35,207 nt of DNA, taken from assembly GCF_004118635.1 (NCBI RefSeq), contig NZ_SDGU01000030.1, positions 1 to 35,207 of the forward strand. The letters run 5' to 3'. The translations under genes were made by a program, and so were the position numbers. The notes beneath the pieces are model-generated. The model made no database searches and was not told where the DNA came from. It saw nothing but the letters and a program-made list of their open reading frames with translations. This document shows, piece after piece, positions 26,088 to 34,074 of this stretch (the stretch's first letter is position 1; each line of letters opens with the position of its first letter). Source of the DNA: Chlorobaculum sp. 24CR (GTDB taxonomy: Bacteria > Bacteroidota > Chlorobiia > Chlorobiales > Chlorobiaceae).

Positions 26088-26557
26088 GTCAGTTTCTTTT
26101 CAACATTTTGCTCGCCTTCGCGTGGATGCTGCTCACCGGCGAGAGCAGCGCGCCGAGCTTCATCTCCGGCATGGTGGTCGGCTACCTGATTCTCTGGATG
26201 TCGCGCTCGGCGTTCGGTAAGGAGACCTATTTCTCGAAGATACGGCAGGTTACGGGCTTTGTGCTTTACTTCCTTAAGGAGCTGATTCTGGCTAATCTCC
26301 GCGTTGCGTTCGATATTCTGACGCCGAAAAACTACCTCGATCCGGGCATCGTCGAGGTGCCGCTCGATGTCGAAACCGACCTCGAAATCACCCTTTTCGC
26401 CAACCTGGTCACCCTGACGCCCGGCACGCTGAGCCTCGACGTTTCGGACGACCGCAAAACCCTTTTTGTGCACGTGATGTATCTCGAAGACGAAGAGCAG
26501 TTTCGGCGCGAGCTGAAAGATGGCCTGGAAAAACGACTGATCGGGGTGATGCGATGA
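26084..26557 (+). CDS. mrpE: Mrp antiporter subunit E
   Basis: This 157-aa protein begins with GTG at 26084, overlapping the mrpD stop, with GGGGAGG just upstream. It has two or three N-terminal membrane segments, then the family signature ANLRVAFDILTPKNYLDPGI, VEVPLDVETDLEITLFANLV and TLTPGTLSLDVSDDRKTLFV. MrpE is needed for full antiport but is not itself ion-conducting. The C-terminus lies in the cytoplasm. It is coupled to mrpF by ATGA. Confidence 0.93.
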   Translation: MSQFLFNILLAFAWMLLTGESSAPSFISGMVVGYLILWMSRSAFGKETYFSKIRQVTGFVLYFLKELILANLRVAFDILTPKNYLDPGIVEVPLDVETDLEITLFANLVTLTPGTLSLDVSDDRKTLFVHVMYLEDEEQFRRELKDGLEKRLIGVMR

Positions 26558-26826
26558 GCTTTATCGAACTGTCGGCCACGATCGCCCTGTCGATCATCGG
26601 CCTCTCCATTCTGCTGATTTTCCTGCGGCTCCTGATCGGCCCGGAGATCGAGGATCGCATCGTCGCGCTCGACCTGCTCTCGGCCAACACCATCGCCTTC
26701 ATCGCGGTCTATTCGATTTTGAACGCGAACACCGCCTTTCTCGACGTCGGCATCATTCTGGCGCTGCTCGCCTTTCTCGGCACGGTAGCGTTCGCGTATT
26801 ACCTGGAACGAAGGAGGAGATTATGA
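26554..26826 (+). CDS. mrpF: Mrp antiporter subunit F
   Basis: This 90-aa protein has three transmembrane helices: IALSIIGLSILLIFLRLLIG, then IVALDLLSANTIAFIAVYSI, then VGIILALLAFLGTVAFAYYL. The GPEIEDRIVALDLL turn is diagnostic of the MrpF/MnhF family. Its start overlaps the mrpE stop and its stop overlaps the mrpG start (ATGA both times). It lies at the sodium-translocating end of the complex. Confidence 0.92.
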   Translation: MSFIELSATIALSIIGLSILLIFLRLLIGPEIEDRIVALDLLSANTIAFIAVYSILNANTAFLDVGIILALLAFLGTVAFAYYLERRRRL

Positions 26827-27170
26827 CCGAACTATTCAGCGGCGTATTCATTCTCGCGGGCACGATTTTCATTCTGCTCTCCGCGCTCGGCATCATCCGG
26901 ATGCCCGACCTCTACACCCGCATGTCCGCCACCACCAAGGCCTCCACCCTCGGCATCGGCCTGGTGCTCACCGGCACGGTGCTTTTCTGGCAGGATGCCG
27001 CCATCACCTTCCGAGCCATCGCCATCATCATCTTTCTCTTTTTGACCGCCCCGGTCGCGGCCCACATCATCGGCCGCGAAGCGTGGAGCCGTGGCGTGAA
27101 GCTCTGGTGCAGGGACGAGTCCGCAAAGTCCTGCCGGAAAGCGAGAAAAAGGGACAAGAACGATGGATGA
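26823..27170 (+). CDS. mrpG: Mrp antiporter subunit G
   Basis: This 115-aa protein is the last subunit. It has three helices, with GVFILAGTIFILLSALGIIR followed by MPDLYTRMSATTKASTLGIG, the family signature, and FLFLTAPVAAHIIGREAW near the end. GGAGG lies at the proper distance from the ATG at 26823, which overlaps the mrpF stop. The last 25 residues are basic and hydrophilic (KSCRKARKRDK), a cytosolic tail. The operon ends here, followed by a cluster of palindromes. Confidence 0.92.
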   Translation: MTELFSGVFILAGTIFILLSALGIIRMPDLYTRMSATTKASTLGIGLVLTGTVLFWQDAAITFRAIAIIIFLFLTAPVAAHIIGREAWSRGVKLWCRDESAKSCRKARKRDKNDG

Positions 27171-27482
27171 AGGGTGTGCCCCGGCTCTCTTACATTCAGG
27201 AGGGCTTTAGCCCGATGGACATTCGCCCTTCTTACATTTCTGTTGCCCCGGCTTTCAAGCCGGGGGACAAAGGGATAACAAAAAAAGCAAGGGCTTCAGC
27301 CCAACTCCTGCTTTTCTTGCCATCCAAAGGGCAACTGAAGAAGTAGATATCCTTCCGCGATGGATCGTGAATTTCCCTCCTCTCGTAAGGGCGCATGGCG
27401 TGCGCCCGGATAGTTCTGGATTTTGCGTAGTTTCTCTGTTGTTCGGTCGAGCTGTCAATTTCAATCCTTGACTTTTTCTGCT
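27171..27482. repeat. Cluster of palindromic repeats after mrpG
   Basis: Three perfect palindromes occur within 100 bp: GGGCT-TT-AGCCC at 27202-27213, CCCCGGCTT-TC-AAGCCGGGG at 27246-27265, and GGGCT-TC-AGCCC at 27291-27302. The second is close kin to the hairpin at 23617-23636. AAAAAAAGCAAGGGCTTCAG and a matching CTGCTTTTCTTGCC give the third a longer stem. No gene is present; the cluster may end mrp transcription. The last 130 bp should hold the promoter of the next gene, but I see no clear one. Confidence 0.65.
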
Positions 27483-30400
27483 ATGCCGGTTACCTGGTTA
27501 CATCTTTCCGATCTGCATCTGGCGCCCTCAAACAGTAGCGAAACGTTTATTCGCGAACGTACCAGCAACCTCAATAACCTTTGTTCGCTGGTTCGCCAGA
27601 ACGTTGAGCGGGGAGAGTGGAAACCGGACCTGATTTTCGTGACCGGCGATATTGCCAATCGTGGCAACGAGACGGTGTTCACAGCGAACGGTGGCGAACC
27701 AGCTCCTGCAAGCCTCTTTTTCGAAAAGCTGCTCGATGCTGCCGGTCTTGAACGTGATCGCCTGTTCATCGTGCCGGGTAATCATGAGGTGAACCGCAAC
27801 AGGATGCGGGGGACGGGTCTGAAGCCGACTTTTGAGAATCCAGAAGAGCTGGAAGAGCACTTTTCACTCGACGAACCCTGCCAGTATATCACCAGAAAGC
27901 TGGGGGCATTTGCCGCATGGTATAACGATTATTTCAAGGGCATCCGAACGTTTACCGACAGAAGCACCTGTATGGCGGAGCAGGTTGAAATCGATGGTCT
28001 GAGGATTTCTCTTCTTCTGATGAACAGCGCGGTTTTTTGCGCGGATTCAACGACTGATTCCTCAAAATTGCTCATTGGGAAGGGGTGTCTCGACTCCAGC
28101 CTTCAGCCTCAAGAGGCTTCCGAAAAACCTGACCTGAGTATCGGCCTGATTCATCATCCGCTCTCTTTTCTGGCTCCGTTTGAACAGACGACGATCCGGG
28201 CGCTGCTCAAAGAGCGCCTTGACCTTCTGTTGCGTGGCCATACCCATGAACCGGAGGTGCATGAGGGTGAATTTCTGGAAGTTGCCTCTGGAGCTGCGGG
28301 TGAACAGTGCCCGTGGCCGAGAAGCGCAATGTATGGACGGTTTGAAGAGCGAAAGGTGACGCTGTACCCGCTGTGCAATTCCGGAAGGCCAAACTGGCAA
28401 TGGACGCTCGATACCTCTGTGTTTCCACGCGATCATGCCTCCAGGCATTGCCGGACGATCCCCCTTGACCGGTATGGTGCTGCCCTCTCTGTTGTACAGG
28501 CATCAGAGGAGGAGTGGGAACGGTACAGGACGTGCCTGAAACGGGAACTGGGCACCTTGAGGCTGTTCGGTTTGCCGAGCGGATTTGAGCGGATCGACGT
28601 GAACCTCGATGACGATACTTTCGTGAAGCTGTCGATCAACTGGAACCACGATCGTCGAGGGGGCTTTGTCGAGGAAATTCAGGGTACGCCTTTTGATCGC
28701 GATACAGAGCCGAAACCGCTGAAACCCGCTCAATTGATGGTTCGAGCATTTTCCGGTAATGAGCGCCGATTACTGCTGATCCTGGGTGATGCCGGCACAG
28801 GCAAGACAACCCTGATGCAGTACTATGCGCTTTCCGTGCTCGAAGAGCAACGTGCGGGGAGCTTTGGCTTTTCACTTCCGGTCAGAGTCTTTTTTCTGCA
28901 TCTGCGTTCGCTTCGCCAAAAGGAGGGCGCGTATGAATCATTGCCTGAGAGCCTCCATCGTTGGGCCTCCAACCATGGTTGTCAGGTCGGTCCGCAGGTA
29001 TTCGAGTCATGGTTACAGTCGGGAGAATCGCTGGTGCTGCTCGACGGTCTCGATGAAATCACCGGTACCAAAGAGCGGCAGGAGGCCTGTACTTGGATCG
29101 ATGAACAGTGGCGAAATGAAGCATACGGGCAGGCGCGGTTTGTGGTGACCACGAGGCGAACCGGTTTCAGGGATGTCGAGCTGAAAGCCTCCACCAACAA
29201 GGCCTATGTTCAGGATTTCGATTCCGGTCAGCAACGAGAGTTTTTACAGAAATGGTTCTCTGCTCTCAAACGCTCGGAACTGGAGCAGGGGGAACGCTCC
29301 GACAGGGAGTTGCAGCGCCATATTCAGGAGCAGTCTGAAGCCTTTGCCGGAAAGATCATCGGGCATCTGGCCGATGACCGTTACAAGGGTTTGCGACCGC
29401 TTGCCGCAATACCGATGGTGCTTCAGATGATGGCCTTGCTCTGGTACCGGGAGCATGACCTGCCGAAAACCCGAGAGCAGTTGTATCGCGGTTTGTTCGA
29501 CTATCTGGTGCTGAAACGAGAGACAGCGCGAGAGATTCTTGACAAAGAGAACCCTCTTGCCAAAATGGGCGTCGAGCGGTTCCGAACGGTGCTGGGGGCG
29601 TTGGCGCTCTGGATGTTTTCAGATACCAAAAAAGGTGGCGAACAGGTGCGGCGTGCCGATATGCTCGATCTTTTCACGCGGGAGCTGAAAGCAATGAAGT
29701 CGGTCGATTTCACCCCTCCCTTCGCCGAAGCGTTGAGGGCTCATGTCGTGAACAGGTCGGAACTGCTGATCTCGAACGTTTCGGACACAATCTACGAGTT
29801 CCGCCACAAATCGTTTCGGGAGTATCTGGCTGGGGCAAAGCTTGCTGCTGTCGATCTTCGTGAACCGGAGTGTTTCGATCCGGTAATCGCCCGATTCGAT
29901 GATCCGTCATGGGAGGAGGCGATCCGTTTTTTTGTTGCAGGTCTCGATCTGTTCCAGTTCGACCACTTCATGTCCCGCCTGTTCGACCCTTTGGTCAAGC
30001 CCTCTTTCAGCCAGCCCGAGAAGCTGCTGCTGCAACTGCTGATCGGGGAAGCGCCAAACAGGAAAACGGATGCTTTGCAGGCTCTCCTCTGTAGGCCGAA
30101 AGAGGCCGGCAAAGGGTACGATGCCGAACGGCAGAGGCGTCAATTCATGTTGCTCGATGCTCTGGCTTTGATTGGAGAGCTGAATTCCGCGCAGAGCGTG
30201 CGGGAGTTTATTGACAAGGGATATGCCGAGTGCGACGATGAGAAAAGCACAAAGAGGGAGAAGGTTGAAAGCTATGCACGAACCGTGTTTGTTTCGCTGG
30301 GCGGTCAAATGCCTGAGGAGGCAAAGACCAGCCAGCCAGATGATAAACACAAGACGCACATTGTTCAGGAGAGTGGGAAAACCCTGTTCCGTAATCGGCT

Positions 30401-31142
30401 TGAACTGAATGCCGAATACATTTTCATATCCGGAAGAGAGCGTGAGGAGCAGGGGATTTTCTTTGCCCGTTACCCGGTGACCAACAAGCTCTATCGGCGG
30501 TTTATCGATTTTCTGCGATCGAAGCCTCCGGAATACCGGTGGCTTGAGGCGGAGTTGCAGACAATTGCCGATAAAAAGAGATGGGATACCCAATTTGCGG
30601 AGTATCTGAAGAAGGGCAAAAGCAATCTTGCCAACCTTTTTAGCTCTGGGCGTGACGGAGACCGGAAATTCGGTGGTGATGACCAGCCGGTGGTCACTAT
30701 TACCTGGTATGCCGCCCGCTCCTATTGCCTTTGGCTATCGCTGATGGAGAGCGAGGGAAATTGTACCGATCTGTACCGCTTGCCGAATGAACCCGAGTGG
30801 GAGTGGGCGGCGGCCGGAAAGGAGAAACGGCACTATCCATGGGGGAACAAGGAACCAAATCCGAAGCTGGCCAATTACGGTGATACGGTTGGCGCGACCA
30901 CGCCGGTGGGCAGCTACCCTGACGGCGCGACGCCTGAAGGGCTGTACGACATGGCGGGCAACGTCTGGGAGTGGATGGAGAACTGGTACGACAACGACAA
31001 AGACGTGAAAGCGTTGCGCGGCGGCTCGTGGGGCAGCAGGCCTGGTTTTCTGCGCTGTTCGGCCCGGAACAGCCTCAATCCGGGCCTCAGGGACGGCTAC
31101 CGCGGCGGTTTTCGAGTTGTGCGCTCCAGCAGGGGAGAATGA
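27483..31142 (+). CDS. Metallophosphoesterase-NACHT-FGE fusion, conflict-system STAND protein
   Basis: This 1219-aa protein has three domains. Residues 1-275 form a calcineurin-like phosphoesterase: HLSDLHL (D10, H12), FVTGDIANRG (D56), VPGNHEVN (N100, H101), LIHHPLSF and RGHTHEPE. Residues about 425-860 form a NACHT-type STAND NTPase: ILGDAGTGKTTLMQYYA (Walker A), LVLLDGLDEITGTKERQ (Walker B), and YEFRHKSFREYLAGAKL as the winged-helix part. Residues about 970-1219 form a formylglycine-generating-enzyme-like C-type-lectin fold: ARYPVTNKLYRRFI, YRLPNEPEWEWAAAGKE, GLYDMAGNVWEWMENWYD, LRGGSW. NACHT proteins with diversified FGE tails are known conflict sensors. The phosphoesterase is probably the effector. 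I chose ATG 27483 because the first strand starts there. Confidence 0.88.
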   Translation: MPVTWLHLSDLHLAPSNSSETFIRERTSNLNNLCSLVRQNVERGEWKPDLIFVTGDIANRGNETVFTANGGEPAPASLFFEKLLDAAGLERDRLFIVPGNHEVNRNRMRGTGLKPTFENPEELEEHFSLDEPCQYITRKLGAFAAWYNDYFKGIRTFTDRSTCMAEQVEIDGLRISLLLMNSAVFCADSTTDSSKLLIGKGCLDSSLQPQEASEKPDLSIGLIHHPLSFLAPFEQTTIRALLKERLDLLLRGHTHEPEVHEGEFLEVASGAAGEQCPWPRSAMYGRFEERKVTLYPLCNSGRPNWQWTLDTSVFPRDHASRHCRTIPLDRYGAALSVVQASEEEWERYRTCLKRELGTLRLFGLPSGFERIDVNLDDDTFVKLSINWNHDRRGGFVEEIQGTPFDRDTEPKPLKPAQLMVRAFSGNERRLLLILGDAGTGKTTLMQYYALSVLEEQRAGSFGFSLPVRVFFLHLRSLRQKEGAYESLPESLHRWASNHGCQVGPQVFESWLQSGESLVLLDGLDEITGTKERQEACTWIDEQWRNEAYGQARFVVTTRRTGFRDVELKASTNKAYVQDFDSGQQREFLQKWFSALKRSELEQGERSDRELQRHIQEQSEAFAGKIIGHLADDRYKGLRPLAAIPMVLQMMALLWYREHDLPKTREQLYRGLFDYLVLKRETAREILDKENPLAKMGVERFRTVLGALALWMFSDTKKGGEQVRRADMLDLFTRELKAMKSVDFTPPFAEALRAHVVNRSELLISNVSDTIYEFRHKSFREYLAGAKLAAVDLREPECFDPVIARFDDPSWEEAIRFFVAGLDLFQFDHFMSRLFDPLVKPSFSQPEKLLLQLLIGEAPNRKTDALQALLCRPKEAGKGYDAERQRRQFMLLDALALIGELNSAQSVREFIDKGYAECDDEKSTKREKVESYARTVFVSLGGQMPEEAKTSQPDDKHKTHIVQESGKTLFRNRLELNAEYIFISGREREEQGIFFARYPVTNKLYRRFIDFLRSKPPEYRWLEAELQTIADKKRWDTQFAEYLKKGKSNLANLFSSGRDGDRKFGGDDQPVVTITWYAARSYCLWLSLMESEGNCTDLYRLPNEPEWEWAAAGKEKRHYPWGNKEPNPKLANYGDTVGATTPVGSYPDGATPEGLYDMAGNVWEWMENWYDNDKDVKALRGGSWGSRPGFLRCSARNSLNPGLRDGYRGGFRVVRSSRGE
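31029..31112 (+). other. DGR-type variable region in the FGE tail
   Basis: The C-terminal codons between LRGGSW and GGFRVV encode W-GS-R-P-GF-LR-CS-AR-N-SL-NP-GL-R-DGY. By analogy with diversity-generating-retroelement target proteins, which read RGGSW(N)nP(N)nLR(S/N)A.RN..., the varied positions are codons ggc, agc, ggt, ttt, tgt, tcg, agc, ctc, ggc, ctc, gac, ggc and tac. Twelve of these 13 end in C or T, as expected if adenines of AAY template codons had been changed by mutagenic retrohoming. No reverse transcriptase or template repeat is present in the window, so the machinery would have to act from elsewhere or be lost. Confidence 0.55.
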
Positions 31143-31335
31143 TGAATTATGAATTTTGAATGATGAATTGGGGAAAGATGGCGGTGCTGGTGAATCTGGT
31201 GGCTATTGTTGGGGCGCTTCGCGAAGCGGCCGTACGAAGAATCGGGATGAGAGGTAGTCCTGCGTGGCTCTTGCAGGGGCGTCCCGACGACAGAGATTTG
31301 ATGCTGGCCAACGTTTGCTTGGTCGCGAGCGATGT

Positions 31336-31363
31336 GGTATTCTTACGGGTAATACGTAATACC
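31336..31363 (+). promoter_or_regulatory. Probable VapB operator
   Basis: GGTATT (31336-31341) and AATACC (31358-31363) are inverted copies, and an inner GTAATAC is repeated in tandem (31349-31362). The site sits 10 bp before the vapB ATG, directly ahead of the GGAGGG ribosome-binding site, where an AbrB-type antitoxin would bind to repress its own operon. Confidence 0.5.
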
Positions 31364-31373
31364 GGAGGGCAAC

Positions 31374-31598
31374 ATGAAAGTGACAACCAAAGGGCAGGTG
31401 ACGATACCTGTTAACATAAGAGAAAAGCTGGGGATAACTCCTGATAGCGAAGTGGATTTCGTGCAGGAGGGGGATCGCGTTATTCTGGTAAAGCGGAAAA
31501 ATGCCGCGCCCGCGAGCCGCACGTTTAAAAAGCTGCGAGGGGTTGCGACGGTCAGGATGACGACAGACGAAATCATGGCGCTGACCAGAGAGGTATGA
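31374..31598 (+). CDS. vapB: AbrB-family antitoxin VapB
   Basis: This 74-aa protein has the swapped-hairpin AbrB/MazE DNA-binding fold: MKVTTKGQVTIPVNIREKLG, then ITPDSEVDFVQEGDRVIL. The rest is a toxin-binding tail (RGVATVRMTTDEIMALTREV). GGAGGG lies at 31364-31369. The stop overlaps the toxin ATG (ATGA), so the two genes are coupled. It should both neutralise VapC and repress the promoter. The ORF starting at 31160 in another frame is not a gene. Confidence 0.93.
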   Translation: MKVTTKGQVTIPVNIREKLGITPDSEVDFVQEGDRVILVKRKNAAPASRTFKKLRGVATVRMTTDEIMALTREV

Positions 31599-32002
31599 AC
31601 GGACTGCTGGTCGATTCCAATATCATCCTCGATGTATTTCTCGATGATCCTGTTTGGGCCGACTGGTCGGAGGCGGCTCTTTCTGACTATGCTGTCCGCA
31701 CCACTTTATTCATCAATCCAGTCATCTATTCCGAAATTTCCATTGGCTTTGAAAAGATCGAGGAGCTGGAGGCAGCGCTGGCGAAAAGCGGATTGCCGAT
31801 GCTGGAAATTCCGAAGGAGGCCCTTTTTCTTGCTGGCAAAGCGTTTCTCAACTACCGAAAGCACAAAGGCGAAAAGCGCTCCCCGTTGCCTGACTTTTTT
31901 ATCGGAGCACATGCCGCCGTCTCCGGACTCGATTTGATTACAAGAGATAAAAACCGGTATCAGACCTGTTTTCCGACAGTCAGAATCATTGCTCCTGAAT
32001 AA
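31595..32002 (+). CDS. vapC: PIN-domain ribonuclease toxin VapC
   Basis: This 135-aa protein is a PIN domain. The acidic metal-binding residues are in LLVDSNIILDVF (first Asp), INPVIYSEISIGFEK (Glu) and LPDFFIGAHAAVSGLDLITR with RDKNRY after it (third and fourth acidic positions). VapC toxins cleave specific RNAs, often tRNA or the sarcin-ricin loop; the target here cannot be told. It is coupled to vapB by ATGA. The length is normal and the active site looks intact. Confidence 0.93.
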   Translation: MNGLLVDSNIILDVFLDDPVWADWSEAALSDYAVRTTLFINPVIYSEISIGFEKIEELEAALAKSGLPMLEIPKEALFLAGKAFLNYRKHKGEKRSPLPDFFIGAHAAVSGLDLITRDKNRYQTCFPTVRIIAPE

Positions 32003-32013
32003 CGAAAGGCCGT

Positions 32014-32187
32014 TCATCCCACCCCCGCCATCTCCTTCTTTCTGAACTCGATCGCCAGCCACTTCTCCTCGTACCCGGCGTGGGCGACCTTCATCCCCGC
32101 GAGGAAGGTCGGTAACACCACGCCTTTCTGGTAGTTGCCGATGCGGACGGTGAGCGAGTCGCCGACCTGGGTTACGTTGGCTTCCAT
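32014..32187 (-). CDS. Small ArsA-HSP20-like domain protein
   Basis: This 57-aa reading frame on the minus strand encodes MEANVTQVGDSLTVRIGNYQ, KGVVLPTFLAGMKVAHAGYE and EKWLAIEF. The pattern of short beta strands with VGDSLTVRIG and VVLP resembles the C-terminal HSP20-like domain of ArsA/GET3-type ATPases, here standing alone. The ATG at 32187 has no clear Shine-Dalgarno sequence. It lies 34 bp past the DUF937 gene stop on the same strand, so it may be co-transcribed. Its biased, conserved-looking sequence makes it more likely real than chance. The family match is from memory. Confidence 0.6.
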   Translation of the reverse strand: MEANVTQVGDSLTVRIGNYQKGVVLPTFLAGMKVAHAGYEEKWLAIEFRKKEMAGVG

Positions 32188-32221
32188 GCGGTTGTGTTCA
32201 GTCGCGGTGCTTTTCGGTGGC

Positions 32222-32659
32222 TCAGAAGAGCTTGTTCACCATGCCTGCCAGTCCGCCCAGTTCGCCGATATTGCCGAGGATGCTTTCGAGCGGCGAGCCG
32301 TCGGGGCTGGCCTTGTCCACCATTTCAGGCAACGCGCTGGCGACCGCGGTTTTGGCGCTCTCCGTCGAAAGCCCGAAGCGGGAGGCGAAGGCCGCGAGTT
32401 GATCGCTCCCGATCAGATCGGTCACCGCTTCAGGAGAGATTGGCGCGTTGGCCCCTTTACCCAGCCACGAGGCCGCGATGTCGCCCAGCCCGCTCTGCTG
32501 CATTTTGGAGAGGATTGCGCCGAGGTTCAGGCTGCCTTCTCCTCCCAGCAGACCTCCCAGCGCCGAAACCAGTTCGTTGCTGTCAAGGCCATTGGTCGCC
32601 TGATCGCTGTTGTGCAGAATGGCGGAAGCGCCAAGTTGAAGGAGATTGGATAAGTCCAT
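32222..32659 (-). CDS. YidB-like DUF937 family protein
   Basis: This 145-aa protein is of the DUF937/YidB type, with low-complexity, glycine- and alanine-rich helices. LVSALGGLLGGEGSLNLGAI, LSKMQQSGLGDIAASWLGKG, then ISPEAVTDLIGSDQLAAFAS and GLSTESAKTAVASALPEMVD follow the family order. The function is unknown; members are small cytosolic proteins. The end LGGLAGMVNKLF is typical of the family. The ATG at 32659 has GGAGA upstream (minus strand). It lies upstream of the small ArsA-HSP20-like gene on the same strand. Confidence 0.87.
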   Translation of the reverse strand: MDLSNLLQLGASAILHNSDQATNGLDSNELVSALGGLLGGEGSLNLGAILSKMQQSGLGDIAASWLGKGANAPISPEAVTDLIGSDQLAAFASRFGLSTESAKTAVASALPEMVDKASPDGSPLESILGNIGELGGLAGMVNKLF

Positions 32660-32689
32660 GATCGTGTATGTTTAGATTTTAAAGCCACT

Positions 32690-33101
32690 TCACGACAGAG
32701 GAATCTCAACGGTTTTTGGCGCGGATAGTAGTTGTGTTTTCGATGGCTTGCTTTGAAAACAGTTCCATTCAGCTCGAATTCCGGCACGGTTCCGGGACTT
32801 TGGCGGTACTCTGAATTTGTTCAAGGGCATCGCCGTAATCGTAAGGTCAATATAGAAAAAATCAGTGTCCGGACTGTTTGTCAGGCTGGAAATAACAGAG
32901 GCTTTGCACTCGTTACGGTAAAAATTGGGAAGTATGTTCCAGGATTTACCCTCGCTGGAAAGAGTCAGCCAGACCAATGTGACAAGAATTTTCGATCCCG
33001 ACGATGGCATCGTGACTGCGACACGCTTGGTCTCTTCAATCGCGATGTAAACAGCGAAATACGACCCCCGTCACCGATGCGATTTCTTCAATGAATGCCA
33101 T
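32690..33101 (-). pseudogene. Hypothetical gene broken by a one-base frameshift
   Basis: On the minus strand an ATG at 33101 opens MAFIEEIASVTG and then soon stops. The neighbouring frame continues as SYFAVYIAIEETKRVAVTMP, LVTLVWLTLSSEGKSWNILP and SSLTNSPDTDFFYIDLTITA to a stop at 32690. The two join perfectly if one base is removed from the five-C run at 33065-33069 (plus strand), giving about 135 aa. I recognise no family. It could be a real frameshift, a sequencing error, or phase variation. The rest of the 32660-33198 gap holds nothing else I can support. Confidence 0.4.
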
Positions 33102-33198
33102 TTGCTGCGGATTTGAAAGCAATATTTTTCGATATGGATTGAGTGTATCTCATTGATTTTCTGGTTCATGCGTTTGTCGCTAATCCGAATATATGTAC

Positions 33199-34074
33199 TT
33201 AATACGTGAGCAATAACCGGTCAGCAACAACTTCATCATAAAGACTTTGGCCTTCCATTTGAAATCGTTTGAGCATCGAGCGCCCAGTTGTTATATACAT
33301 TTCGCGTTCAAATAATCCATGCGGAATTGGCAGGTCACATTGATAATTCCCGGATTTTTTATGTCCGTCGATACTTAGTGCAATGTTTACGCCTCTGGAT
33401 TTTGCCTGGTCTATTTTATTAATCAGGTTTTCAAATGAAAACTCCTGCGCTCCGTAGAGAATTTTCTGACTGTGGCTATATGGGGGGTCGCAATAAATGA
33501 CGTCGTTATATTTTGCCATATCAAAGACGTGCTGATAATCCAGATTCTCAAAAATCACATGCTTTACTCTCTCGTACCATTCTCTGACTCTTTTTGTGAA
33601 GCTGCTGACTGAAATTGGCGTATGAATGCCACAGGGGGTTGACATATAACCATCATTTTTTCTGAAGCGGATGACGCCTCCATAGCAGCTTCTTGATAAA
33701 TAGAGAAAATCTGCTCCGTTTGGATTTTTGTTGAATGACGCTTTTACCTCTTCATATAATGTGTGTTTATCTTTTCCTTTATCAAGTAAATTTCTTCTTT
33801 CTGCATACCACTCGATAAGCATATCAGGTTTTGTTGCTAACATTTGCCAGATTTCTATCAAAGGGCTGAAGATGTCGGAGCCAAATCCGTTTTCCGGCGC
33901 AACGGTCGCGATAATTGCGCCACTTCCAAGAAAAGGTTCATAAAACCGGTTGAAGTGTTCTGGAAAGAAGCTCGTTATTTCATTGGCAAAACGCTGTTTA
34001 TTTCCTACCCATTTGAGCAATTGGGTTTTTGGTGGGTAATATAACGGGTATTTTTCAAAAAGTGGTAAAGGCAT
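33199..34074 (-). CDS. D12-class adenine-N6 DNA methyltransferase (Dam-like)
   Basis: This 291-aa protein is an alpha-class adenine methylase. LLKWVGNKQRFANEITSFF is motif X, FYEPFLGSGAIIATVAPENG is motif I (SAM binding), and VIYCDPPYSHSQKILYG is motif IV (DPPY). FLYLSRSCYGGVIRFRKNDG is the usual segment of the target-recognition side. It modifies adenine in a short site, GATC-like or otherwise; the target cannot be read from sequence. It is divergent from an HTH controller and a nuclease, so it forms a type II restriction-modification system. Its region is much more AT-rich than the Mrp or Wadjet genes. Confidence 0.9.
   Translation of the reverse strand: MPLPLFEKYPLYYPPKTQLLKWVGNKQRFANEITSFFPEHFNRFYEPFLGSGAIIATVAPENGFGSDIFSPLIEIWQMLATKPDMLIEWYAERRNLLDKGKDKHTLYEEVKASFNKNPNGADFLYLSRSCYGGVIRFRKNDGYMSTPCGIHTPISVSSFTKRVREWYERVKHVIFENLDYQHVFDMAKYNDVIYCDPPYSHSQKILYGAQEFSFENLINKIDQAKSRGVNIALSIDGHKKSGNYQCDLPIPHGLFEREMYITTGRSMLKRFQMEGQSLYDEVVADRLLLTY

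Noticed and set aside
31160-31414. 84-codon frame upstream of and overlapping vapB
   Set aside because: It overlaps the operator and the vapB start in another frame and has no family likeness. The start lies in an AT-rich repeat-like stretch (ATGAATTATGAATTTTGAAT).
32732-33094. 120-codon plus-strand frame in the gap before the Dam-like methylase
   Set aside because: It has a low-quality composition, and the opposite strand joined at the C5 run reads more like a protein.
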